Part shown: piece by piece, positions 1 to 6,008 of the stretch | Layout of the letters: the number at the start of each line of letters is the position of its first letter | Numbering within the stretch: the stretch's first letter is position 1 | Assembly (NCBI GenBank): GCA_903913175.1 | Contig: CAIWKF010000040.1 | Coordinates: forward strand, 1 to 20,457 | From: Candidatus Staskawiczbacteria bacterium | GTDB lineage: Bacteria > Patescibacteriota > Minisyncoccia > Minisyncoccales > Staskawiczbacteraceae | Length of the DNA stretch: 20,457 nt | Direction: 5' to 3' | Program-made: the position numbers and the translations under genes | Notes under the pieces: model-generated | Databases searched by the model: none | Seen by the model: the letters and a program-made list of their open reading frames with translations, nothing else | Told to the model about the DNA's origin: nothing

Positions 1-1
1 T

Positions 2-298
2 CCATCATTTTTAATTCTTCCACTTGGAATAAACGCTGCTGGTGGAGAGGCTTGTAAATTAGTTAGCACTGTTATGAGTACACTTTGGATGGTTGGAGGC
101 GTGTTGGTAGCTATAGGCTGGATTGTTGCAGGCATTCTATATTTGACATCTATTGGAAGTACAGAAAGAATGGGCGTTGGGAAAAAAGCTATTACAGCCG
201 CTATAGTTGGAACAATTTTAATTATTTTAGCTGGTGCTGCATACACTATAATAGCAGATTTAATGGGCTATACACTTTCAGCTCCTGGTTGTAAATAA
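2..298 (+). CDS. T4SS-pilin-like small membrane protein (5' end outside window)
   Basis: The frame is open from base 2 to a TAA at 296-298, giving 98 visible residues. The ATG at 74 lacks a ribosome binding site and falls inside the conserved part, so the gene most likely begins left of the window. The visible N-terminus looks like the end of a hydrophobic signal segment (LILPLGINAAGG). Two membrane helices follow, about residues 28-50 and 62-88, joined by a short polar turn with TERMGVGKK. Cysteines at visible residues 18 and 97 flank the helices and could pair outside the membrane. This two-helix, Gly/Ala-rich layout resembles the TrbC/VirB2 and T4SS_pilin families, which are common in Patescibacteria and thought to form a pilus or secretion channel. 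Family assignment rests on pattern only; another two-helix envelope protein is possible. A terminator follows 22 bases after the stop. Confidence 0.6.
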   Translation, partial: PSFLILPLGINAAGGEACKLVSTVMSTLWMVGGVLVAIGWIVAGILYLTSIGSTERMGVGKKAITAAIVGTILIILAGAAYTIIADLMGYTLSAPGCK

Positions 299-319
299 AA
301 AATCTTTTTTTTCAAAATT

Positions 320-346
320 CCCGAGATTAATTGTCTTGGGTTTTTG
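320..346 (+). terminator. Rho-independent terminator of the pilin-like gene
   Basis: Arms CCCGAGA (320-326) and TCTTGGG (334-340) pair over seven positions with one G-T wobble around a 7-base loop and are followed by TTTTT. It ends the pilin-like gene. Confidence 0.75.
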
Positions 347-468
347 TTTGGAGTAAAATGATAAGATAAAAAATTGTTTTTTAGGAAAAATATGGTAAAG
401 TAATAATATGCAATATGTGATTTGGTAGTATTCATTTTTGGTATTAGCAGATCATGAATTGTAAATAT

Positions 469-552
469 GCCGAGGTGGTGAAACTGGCAGACACGCCAGC
501 CTTAGGAGCTGGTGCCCTTAAAAGCGTGAGGGTTCAAATCCCTCCCTCGGCA
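469..552 (+). tRNA. tRNA-Leu(UAG)
   Basis: A full class II cloverleaf is visible: acceptor GCCGAGG/CCTCGGC, anticodon stem CCAGC/GCTGG around loop CTTAGGA (anticodon TAG), a long variable arm and T-loop TTCAAAT. The discriminator is A552. CCA is not encoded; the next bases are C-A. It reads CUA and other CUN leucine codons. It lies alone between the pilin-like gene and a bidirectional terminator. Confidence 0.96.
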
Positions 553-560
553 CAAAATAA

Positions 561-593
561 AAAACACGAATTTATAAAAAGTCGTGTTTTTTT
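561..593. terminator. Bidirectional terminator between tRNA-Leu and hsp20
   Basis: Perfect arms AAAACACGA (561-569) and TCGTGTTTT (582-590) around a 12-base loop. T-runs follow on both strands, so it can end tRNA-Leu on the plus strand and hsp20 on the minus strand. Confidence 0.8.
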
Positions 594-624
594 AGTTTCT
601 ACTCACTACCAACTACAAACTAGT

Positions 625-1038
625 CTAAGCCACCTTTATGTCTATTTTGTCTTTTGATTTTACTTCTTCAATTTTTGGAATTCTAATGGTTAAAATACCC
701 TTATCAATTTCTGCAGAAGCATCTTCAACTTTTACTTTATTAGGCAAAACAATTTTTTTGGAAAATGGCCCCCACCAGCATTCTTGAAAATAGTATTTTT
801 TACCAGGTTCTTTGCTTGGATTTTTTCTTTCACCCCTTACAATTAAAAGTTCTTTATCTACAGAAATATCAATATCCTCTATTACTACACCAGCAATAGC
901 TGAAAGAATCACAAACTCTGAACTGGTTTCATAAATATCTACTACAAGCTCACCATCTTTACTAAAAACGTTTTTTTTAGTTTCTGAATTTTCATCTTTG
1001 GTAATTATTTTATTTTCTATTTTTTCTTTTTTTACCAT
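625..1038 (-). CDS. hsp20: Hsp20 / alpha-crystallin small heat shock protein
   Basis: This 137-residue protein has a short charged N-terminal arm (1-28), an alpha-crystallin domain (about 29-122) and a C-terminal tail. The domain begins with GELVVDIYETSSEFVI, has the turn AIAGV near 47-51 and ends with the family signature GILTIRIPK (114-122). The tail contains IDIKV, which may act as the I-x-I anchor used in oligomer assembly. Such proteins hold unfolding cytoplasmic proteins without ATP and pass them to DnaK/ClpB; that role comes from the family. No clear ribosome binding site precedes the ATG. The gene lies 85 bases behind the PrsW-like gene on the same strand, and that gap contains the palindrome CACAATTTGTG, a candidate control site. 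The start is the first Met after an upstream non-coding gap. Confidence 0.93.
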   Translation of the reverse strand: MVKKEKIENKIITKDENSETKKNVFSKDGELVVDIYETSSEFVILSAIAGVVIEDIDISVDKELLIVRGERKNPSKEPGKKYYFQECWWGPFSKKIVLPNKVKVEDASAEIDKGILTIRIPKIEEVKSKDKIDIKVA

Positions 1039-1071
1039 AAAATTTTATAAAGCAAAGCAATAAAATCATAT

Positions 1072-1082
1072 CACAATTTGTG
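1072..1082. promoter_or_regulatory. Palindrome upstream of hsp20, possible operator
   Basis: CACAATTTGTG is a perfect 5-base inverted repeat around one T, placed 34-44 bases upstream of the hsp20 start codon. It is not the CIRCE sequence bound by HrcA. A control role is a guess from position and symmetry. Confidence 0.25.
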
Positions 1083-1123
1083 GATGATATATAAATTCTT
1101 TGCGCCACATACTGTGGGATTTT

Positions 1124-1861
1124 TTATAAGTTACAAATACTTTTCATTTTTCTTAATTTTTTGAATTTAGGAAAAACAAATGCAGAAAGCAGGGCATTAA
1201 AAGCAACCATAAAAGCAATTGATAGTTCTATAATTAATGGTCCTTTAATTCTTATTATAGAAAAATTATAAAAACCATGCAATACTACAGCTAGGGTCAG
1301 GCCAAAAATAAATAGAATTAATCTATCTTTTGTTTTAAAAAATGATAAAGCTATAAAATATCCTAAGCTCGCCGAACAAAGAGTATGTAATAATGTGGCA
1401 CCAATAAACCTGGTTATGCTTATAAATACAGCTATGGTGATTGTTTGGTCTAGAGACATATTTATTGCAGAAGAAATAATATAAAATATATTTTCAATAG
1501 CTGCAAAACCCAATGCAGAAACTATCATATAAATCATAATATCTACTGGTTCATCTAGTGATGGGCTGTTTAAAGCCCCAAATTTAACAACCAAATATTT
1601 AAAAATTTCTTCAGTAAAAGCAATAACTAAAAACCAATAAATTATGTTGGCAAAAAGTAAAGGCAAAGCAAAAGAGGCAAACAAATTTTTTAAGGCAACT
1701 TGAGTAAAATAAACAGGCAGTGCAGATAAGGTTCCCCATAAAAAAATTTTTAAAACCATTTTTTTGCTTTCTGGGTGTAGGTCTTTTTTTAAATAATAAA
1801 AAAGCCATATAAAAGACGGCAGAATTCCAAAAAAAATATATATTGAAAAAAGTAAAATCAT
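1124..1861 (-). CDS. PrsW-family intramembrane protease-like protein
   Basis: A 245-residue polytopic membrane protein with about seven or eight hydrophobic segments. It carries the ordered motifs of the PrsW/CAAX-like glutamic protease group: EEIFKY (84-89) at the membrane face, a DEPVD stretch (103-107) leading to GFAAIENIFY (118-127), a helix with LLHTLCSASLGYF (157-169), and HGFYNF (195-200). The likely catalytic set is E84/E85, E123, H159 and H195. In Bacillus, PrsW cuts an anti-sigma factor (RsiW) to start an envelope-stress response; the substrate here is unknown and no anti-sigma gene is in view. The start lies 6 bases past the valS stop on the same strand, so the two are probably co-transcribed, and hsp20 follows 85 bases on. 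Confidence 0.85.
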   Translation of the reverse strand: MILLFSIYIFFGILPSFIWLFYYLKKDLHPESKKMVLKIFLWGTLSALPVYFTQVALKNLFASFALPLLFANIIYWFLVIAFTEEIFKYLVVKFGALNSPSLDEPVDIMIYMIVSALGFAAIENIFYIISSAINMSLDQTITIAVFISITRFIGATLLHTLCSASLGYFIALSFFKTKDRLILFIFGLTLAVVLHGFYNFSIIRIKGPLIIELSIAFMVAFNALLSAFVFPKFKKLRKMKSICNL

Positions 1862-1867
1862 GATTTT

Positions 1868-3997
1868 TTATTTTGGCCAAGATTCTATCATTAAAAATTC
1901 TTTTTTTCCTTTTACTGGAAGTTGTTGATAAATTTCTTCGGTAATAAAAGGCATAAAAGGATGAAGTAGTTTTAAATTAGTTGTTAAAACCTCTAAAAGC
2001 ATTTGTTGAGTGGCTTGTCTTTGTTTTTTATTGGCTCCTTCAATTAAGGCTGGCTTTGCTTCTTCTATAATTTTATCACAAAAAGCATGCCAAAAGTAGT
2101 GGTAAATTTCTTCAGATGCCAAGTAAAATTTAAAACTATCCATTTGTTTTGTGGTGTTTTTTACAATTTTTTGTAAATCTTTTAAAATTTTCTTTTGTTT
2201 GGCATTATAAACCACTTTTGTTTTTGGGCTATAGTCATTTAAATTCATCAACACAAACTTGCTGGCATTCCAAATTTTGTTAGCAAAATTTTTATATCCG
2301 CGTATTTTGTTTTCATCTAGCGGTAAAGAAGTGCCAGGAGTGTTTCCCACAACTAAATTTATTCTTAAAGCATCGGTACCATATTTTTCAATTAAGTCTA
2401 GCGGGTTTATAACATTGCCTTTTGATTTAGACATTTTTTGACCTTTAGCATCAAGCACTAGGCCATGAAGATAAACTGTATTAAATGGTACTTTTTTTGC
2501 TAAATATAGTCCAAAAATAACCATACGCGGAATCCATTTAAAAATTAAATCAGCCCCAGATTCCATAACATTGGTTGGATAAAATGTTTTAAAATCTTTT
2601 TTGTCTGGGTAATTTAAAGCCACCAACGGCCACTGTCCAGAAGAAAACCAAGTGTCAAATGTATCTTTATCGGCCCGTACTGGTTTTTTACAATTAGGGC
2701 AGGCAATTACTTTATTATCTAAATCAGGAAACCCTGCATTACATGAGTCACAAATTTTTGCAGGAATTGGAATACCCCAAACAATTTGTCTAGAAATATT
2801 CCAGTCAATAGTATTATCCATCCAATGCAAAAATATTTTACGATAATTATCAGGAATAAAGGTAATTTTTTTTGCCCTTACAGCTTGGGCTGCTTTTTTA
2901 GCAAGTGGGTCCATTTTTACAAACCATTGGTTCATAATTTGAGGTTCAATTATGGCATTGCACTTATAGCAAGTTTTAACTGTATGTTTATAATTTTCTT
3001 CAATTTTTTCTACCAGGCCTTTTTGTTGCAGTTTTTCAATTATTTTAGGACGAGCTTCTAAAATTTTCATTCCCGCAAACTCTCCTGCAATTGGTAAAAG
3101 TTTGCCATAAAAATCAATAATTTGTTCTTTTTCTAAATTATGTCTTTCTGAAATTTCAAAATCAACGCCAGAGTGCCAAGGAGTTATAGTCATAACCCCT
3201 GTTCCCATTTCCATATCCATAGCTTCATCTTTTATAATTGTGGCCGTAATTGGCCCGTTTATCCACTCTAAATCAATTTTTTGGCCTTCTTTGTACTCTG
3301 CATATCTTTTATCATTTGGATGCATAACTACATATTTGTCACCAAATTTTGTCTCTGGCCTTGTTGTGGCAATAATAAAAGGCCCATATTTTAAGTAATA
3401 AAATTTATCTTGCTGTTCTGTGTCAGAAGTTTCTAAATCTGAAAGTGAGGTTTGGTGTTTTGTGCACCAATTTATAATTCTTTTGCCCCTATAAACTAAT
3501 CCATCTTTGTATAATTTATCAAAAGTTTTATGTACTGTTTTTACAACATCTTGGTCTAAAGTAAATTTTTCACGACTCCAATCACAACTAGCCCCCATTT
3601 TTTTAACTTGGTTCCTAATATGTGTTTTGTTTTCTTCTGTAAAAGCCCAAATTTCTTTATAAAGCTCTGCGCCCTCCATTTTAAATCTACTTCTACCTTC
3701 TTTTTCCAACTTTTTTTCATACACCACCTGAGTTTCAAAACCAGCATGATCCAGTCCTGGAAGCCATAAAGCTTTAAATCCTTCCATTCTTTTATAGCGG
3801 ATCATAATGTCTTCAATAGTCATAACTAAAGCATGCCCTGCATGCAAATTTCCATTGGCATTGGTAGGAGGCATTATAATAGTAAAAGGTTTTTTATGCC
3901 GAGTTGGCAAATTATCTGGATTAAAAAAACCACTCTCTTCCCAGAGTTTATAAATTTTATCTTCAACTTTTTTGGCTTCATACTGTCCTTCTAACAT
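1868..3997 (-). CDS. valS: Valyl-tRNA synthetase, short form
   Basis: Charges tRNA-Val with valine in the cytoplasm. Motifs appear in order: class I HIGH motif as HAGH (52-55), CP1 editing domain with TTRPET (211-216) that clears mischarged threonine, Cys pairs at 343/346 and 416/419/433/436 typical of zinc-binding knuckles, the WNISRQIVWG segment (399-408), KMSKS (521-525) and an anticodon-binding helical region (about 590-690). The protein ends at residue 709 with EFLMIESWPK. Typical bacterial ValRS proteins are roughly 870-950 residues and end in a coiled-coil arm that grips the tRNA; that arm is absent. The start is the first Met in the conserved MLEGQYEAKKVEDKIYKLWEE-like N-terminus. It heads a minus-strand group with the PrsW-like gene 6 bases behind. 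It is divergent from the orphan gene at 4124, with a weak promoter likely within 4000-4060. Confidence 0.96.
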   Translation of the reverse strand: MLEGQYEAKKVEDKIYKLWEESGFFNPDNLPTRHKKPFTIIMPPTNANGNLHAGHALVMTIEDIMIRYKRMEGFKALWLPGLDHAGFETQVVYEKKLEKEGRSRFKMEGAELYKEIWAFTEENKTHIRNQVKKMGASCDWSREKFTLDQDVVKTVHKTFDKLYKDGLVYRGKRIINWCTKHQTSLSDLETSDTEQQDKFYYLKYGPFIIATTRPETKFGDKYVVMHPNDKRYAEYKEGQKIDLEWINGPITATIIKDEAMDMEMGTGVMTITPWHSGVDFEISERHNLEKEQIIDFYGKLLPIAGEFAGMKILEARPKIIEKLQQKGLVEKIEENYKHTVKTCYKCNAIIEPQIMNQWFVKMDPLAKKAAQAVRAKKITFIPDNYRKIFLHWMDNTIDWNISRQIVWGIPIPAKICDSCNAGFPDLDNKVIACPNCKKPVRADKDTFDTWFSSGQWPLVALNYPDKKDFKTFYPTNVMESGADLIFKWIPRMVIFGLYLAKKVPFNTVYLHGLVLDAKGQKMSKSKGNVINPLDLIEKYGTDALRINLVVGNTPGTSLPLDENKIRGYKNFANKIWNASKFVLMNLNDYSPKTKVVYNAKQKKILKDLQKIVKNTTKQMDSFKFYLASEEIYHYFWHAFCDKIIEEAKPALIEGANKKQRQATQQMLLEVLTTNLKLLHPFMPFITEEIYQQLPVKGKKEFLMIESWPK

Positions 3998-4048
3998 AAT
4001 TTTATTGTTGATTTTTTATTTTACTATTTATTTTTACTTTCGTAAACC

Positions 4049-4077
4049 TTGACAAGTATAAAATAAAAGTATAGTAT
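4049..4077 (+). promoter_or_regulatory. Sigma70-type promoter of the orphan gene at 4124
   Basis: A consensus -35 box TTGACA (4049-4054) is followed after 17 bases by TAGTAT (4072-4077). Transcription would start near 4084, leaving about a 40-base leader before the ATG at 4124. AAGGAAA lies just upstream of that ATG as a ribosome binding site. Confidence 0.6.
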
Positions 4078-4123
4078 TATTCATAGTGTTCAATCTGGCA
4101 CTCTCAGTCAAAAAGGAAACAGT

Positions 4124-4573
4124 ATGTACACGGTAAATGAGTTGGACTATTTTAAAGCAATTGCGTCGGTTGCTTTGCGTGGCGTTGAGCCTGTTCTTAA
4201 GGAATTTTTCCGGGTAGAACTGCGTCTCAATGTTGAGACAAATTGCGACGTGACGGGTTTTTTGATTCTTAGTGATGGTGGGCGCCATGAGGAGGTCGCG
4301 ATAGAACTAAATGCTTTATTCCTTCGGCGGCATATGCCCGTCTTTCAAATCAATTCCGCCTGTTTTTTAGAGGAAGAGATGCTTTTAGAGCGGGCCGCGG
4401 CTATTTGGACTGTGGCAATGGCAATGGCCATTGCCGACACCGAAAAACCTCAAGTTGTTCTGACGAAATCTGGGGAGACATTGCGCGCCGAATTTAGCTA
4501 CGGTGGCAGGAGGTTCGTCGCAAATGGTGTTATTGACCTTGAGAAGGCAGTAGATCTTCTTGTCGCGAGTTAG
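4124..4573 (+). CDS. Hypothetical protein, GC-richer orphan gene
   Basis: A 149-residue soluble protein that I do not recognise. It has no signal peptide or clear membrane segment. The middle is Ala/Leu/Glu-rich (about 60-105, including TVAMAMAIAD) and probably helical. The C-terminal third (about 108-149) looks like beta strands with basic residues (SGETLRAEFSYGGRRFVANG). The start is well supported by AAGGAAA placed upstream and by a consensus promoter; a strong hairpin terminator follows. The base composition differs from the neighbours: one 60-base row (4201-4260) has 28 G/C, and codons such as CGG, GCG and CGC occur that valS and tsaD rarely use. It is a one-gene unit lodged between divergent valS and convergent tsaD, which suggests recent arrival or a specially expressed protein. 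No function is proposed. Confidence 0.75.
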   Translation: MYTVNELDYFKAIASVALRGVEPVLKEFFRVELRLNVETNCDVTGFLILSDGGRHEEVAIELNALFLRRHMPVFQINSACFLEEEMLLERAAAIWTVAMAMAIADTEKPQVVLTKSGETLRAEFSYGGRRFVANGVIDLEKAVDLLVAS

Positions 4574-4601
4574 TTCATTTATTGTTCGTCCACGCGTGTA
4601 T

Positions 4602-4639
4602 AGGCGGGTTGAGGAAAATTCCTCGGCTCGCCTTTTTTT
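4602..4639 (+). terminator. Strong terminator of the orphan gene
   Basis: Arms 4602-4615 and 4620-4633 pair over 14 positions (three G-T wobbles) around a 4-base loop, followed by seven Ts. The T-run touches the tsaD stop codon on the other strand. The minus strand has no T-run after the hairpin, so termination is mainly for the plus strand. Confidence 0.85.
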
Positions 4640-5870
4640 ATTCGCCGAGGCGCAAATTTGAGTCTGCTGATAGGTTTTGCCAGTCAATAATTTTTTTTCT
4701 GTTATAACATCCGGCAATAGCAATCATTGCGCCATTATCAGTGCTTAAAACTGGTTCTGGAAAAACTAAATTTAGATTGCCGCTTTGCCCCTGCTCTTCG
4801 CAATGACGGTCACAAGCTTGCTGAAATTGTTTTTTAAGTTCTGAGTTGGCTGAAACACCTCCACCCAAAATTATGGTTTTGGCGCCGTAGTCTTTAACTG
4901 CTTTTAAAGTTTTTTTAAGTAAAACATCTATTATAGCTTGTTGAATTTCCGTGCACATTTCTGCAACATAAATTTTGCCTTTTTTAGTTTTAGCAAAATT
5001 TGGTTTTAGTGGGGCATAGCCAATGTCTTTTTTTACTTTATATAAAATTGCTGTTTTAAGTCCTGAAAAACTAAAATCATAATCCTTGGTATACATCATT
5101 GGTCTTGGTAGTTTAAAATCGGTCGGGGTCGGACCCCGACTAGCTTTTTGTGCTAGTTTTGAAATAATTGGTCCTCCTGGGTATCCTAAACCTAAAATTT
5201 TGGCTGCTTTATCAAAACATTCTCCTGCTGCATCATCTCTAGTTTCTCCAAGTATTTTGTAATCTCCAATTTTATTTACTAAAACAATTTGCGTATGCCC
5301 ACCACTTACTACTAGCGCTATAGTTGGTAATTTAGAATTTAGAATTTTTAATTTAGAATTTTCGTTAAAGAAGTTAACGAGTATATGTCCCTCAATATGG
5401 TTTACTGGAATAATCGGAATATCCCAAAAACATGAAAGAGCTCTAGCAAAATTTACACCAACCCAAAGGCAAGGCTCCAGCCCCGGCCCATTTGTAACTG
5501 CAATATAGTCGACGGCGGGCCTTGAATATTTTTTTAAAAAAGGAATAATTCTCTTAAGTAATTCTGGTTCGCGTTCTAAAATAGTTTTAAATGTTTTAAC
5601 TTTTTTAGGGTCTAGGGTGCAGGGTCTAGGGTTTAGAAGCTTTGCTTTTTTGAGCGCTTTTACAAAAGTTGGTACAGTATTTTTTTGATGTTCTCTTTTA
5701 GCCATAGCAGGAAAAACCCCTCCATATTTTTGGTGAACTTTTATTTGTGAGGCAATTTCATTTGCGAGCACAACAAAATTACCCTCCTTACCAGAGGTGG
5801 ACCCGTCTTGGACAGATAAAACTGCAATCCCAGTATCATCACAAGATGTTTCTATTGCTAATATCTTCAT
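4638..5870 (-). CDS. tsaD: tRNA N6-adenosine threonylcarbamoyltransferase TsaD with repeat insertions
   Basis: Transfers threonylcarbamoyl to A37 of tRNAs reading ANN codons, working with TsaB/TsaE, which are not in this window. The ASKHA fold is clear: N-terminal ETSCDDTGIA (7-16), VHQKYGGVFP (45-54), GPGLEPCLWVG (128-138), metal-binding NHIEGH (157-162), VVSGGHTQ (187-194), DDAAGECFDKAA (212-223), GGGVSANSEL (336-345) and STDNGAMIA (376-384). It has 410 residues against about 340 usual. The excess falls in blocks between conserved motifs: 21-32, 78-118, 168-182, 245-251 and 352-366. The DNA of these blocks holds tandem or palindromic repeats, listed separately. Part of block 78-118 (REPELLKRIIPFLKKY) is not repeat-like and may be a lineage-specific segment. 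All catalytic residues I can identify remain, so it should be active. The plus-strand tRNA-Glu promoter lies just upstream. Confidence 0.95.
   Translation of the reverse strand: MKILAIETSCDDTGIAVLSVQDGSTSGKEGNFVVLANEIASQIKVHQKYGGVFPAMAKREHQKNTVPTFVKALKKAKLLNPRPCTLDPKKVKTFKTILEREPELLKRIIPFLKKYSRPAVDYIAVTNGPGLEPCLWVGVNFARALSCFWDIPIIPVNHIEGHILVNFFNENSKLKILNSKLPTIALVVSGGHTQIVLVNKIGDYKILGETRDDAAGECFDKAAKILGLGYPGGPIISKLAQKASRGPTPTDFKLPRPMMYTKDYDFSFSGLKTAILYKVKKDIGYAPLKPNFAKTKKGKIYVAEMCTEIQQAIIDVLLKKTLKAVKDYGAKTIILGGGVSANSELKKQFQQACDRHCEEQGQSGNLNLVFPEPVLSTDNGAMIAIAGCYNRKKIIDWQNLSADSNLRLGE
4773..4809. repeat. Palindromic repeat insertion in tsaD (residues 352-366)
   Basis: ATTGC (4776-4780) and GCAAT (4800-4804) bracket a GC-rich centre. 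On the minus strand the frame reads ACDRHCEEQGQSGNLN, which resembles the CRHCEE-type peptide made by dispersed repeats found within genes of many bacteria. It sits in a loop between conserved TsaD motifs. Confidence 0.6.
5122..5140. repeat. Perfect GC-rich palindrome inside tsaD
   Basis: GTCGGGGTC (5122-5130) and GACCCCGAC (5132-5140) are perfect inverted arms around a single G. It encodes SRGPTPTD, is far richer in G/C than its surroundings and looks like a small mobile palindrome. Confidence 0.75.
5328..5361. repeat. Direct repeat inside tsaD (residues 170-181)
   Basis: The 13-mer TAATTTAGAATTT occurs at 5328-5340 and again at 5349-5361, a 21-base period. The minus frame reads NSKLKILNSKLP, which lies between the conserved NHIEGH and VSGGHT motifs and is absent from typical TsaD. 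Confidence 0.75.
5607..5632. repeat. Tandem AGGGTCTAGGGT repeat inside tsaD
   Basis: AGGGTCTAGGGT occurs at 5607-5618 and 5621-5632, separated by GC, giving a 14-base period. It encodes NPRPCTLDP (about residues 80-88). Telomere-like repeats of this kind are otherwise usually intergenic. Confidence 0.8.
5781..5807. repeat. Possible fifth repeat insertion in tsaD
   Basis: This segment encodes most of QDGSTSGKEGNF (residues 21-32), extra compared with usual TsaD. CCTC (5783-5786) and GAGG (5794-5797) can form a short stem. Evidence is weaker than for the other four. Confidence 0.4.
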
Positions 5871-5891
5871 GGGTTATTTATACACGAAATC

Positions 5892-5920
5892 TTGATATTT
5901 TTCAAATTTTAGTGTAATAT
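5892..5920 (+). promoter_or_regulatory. Promoter of tRNA-Glu and the glycosyltransferase
   Basis: TTGATA (5892-5897), a 17-base spacer, then TAATAT (5915-5920). Start of transcription near 5927 would put the tRNA 5' end about six bases downstream. Confidence 0.6.
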
Positions 5921-5932
5921 CTAATATATATT

Positions 5933-6007
5933 GGTCCCATCGTCTAGCCTGGCCTAGGACATTTGGTTTTCATCCAAAAAACTCGGGTTCGAATCCCGAT
6001 GGGACCG
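5933..6007 (+). tRNA. tRNA-Glu(UUC)
   Basis: Acceptor GGTCCCA/TGGGACC, anticodon stem TTTGG/CCAAA with loop TTTTCAT (anticodon TTC) and T-arm CTCGGGTTCGAATCCCG. Discriminator G6007; no CCA is encoded and the next bases are C-A. The A is the first base of the downstream ATG start codon, so this tRNA and the glycosyltransferase share one transcript. Confidence 0.96.
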
Positions 6008-6008
6008 C

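Noticed and set aside
74..298. ATG at 74 as true start of the pilin-like gene
   Set aside because: No ribosome binding site, and the frame is open with signal-like residues to the left edge.
454..657. Open frame across tRNA-Leu(UAG)
   Set aside because: It is formed by the tRNA and terminator and has no protein-like features.
4034..4723. Minus-strand frames opposite the orphan gene at 4124
   Set aside because: They are shadows; the plus frame has promoter, ribosome binding site and terminator.
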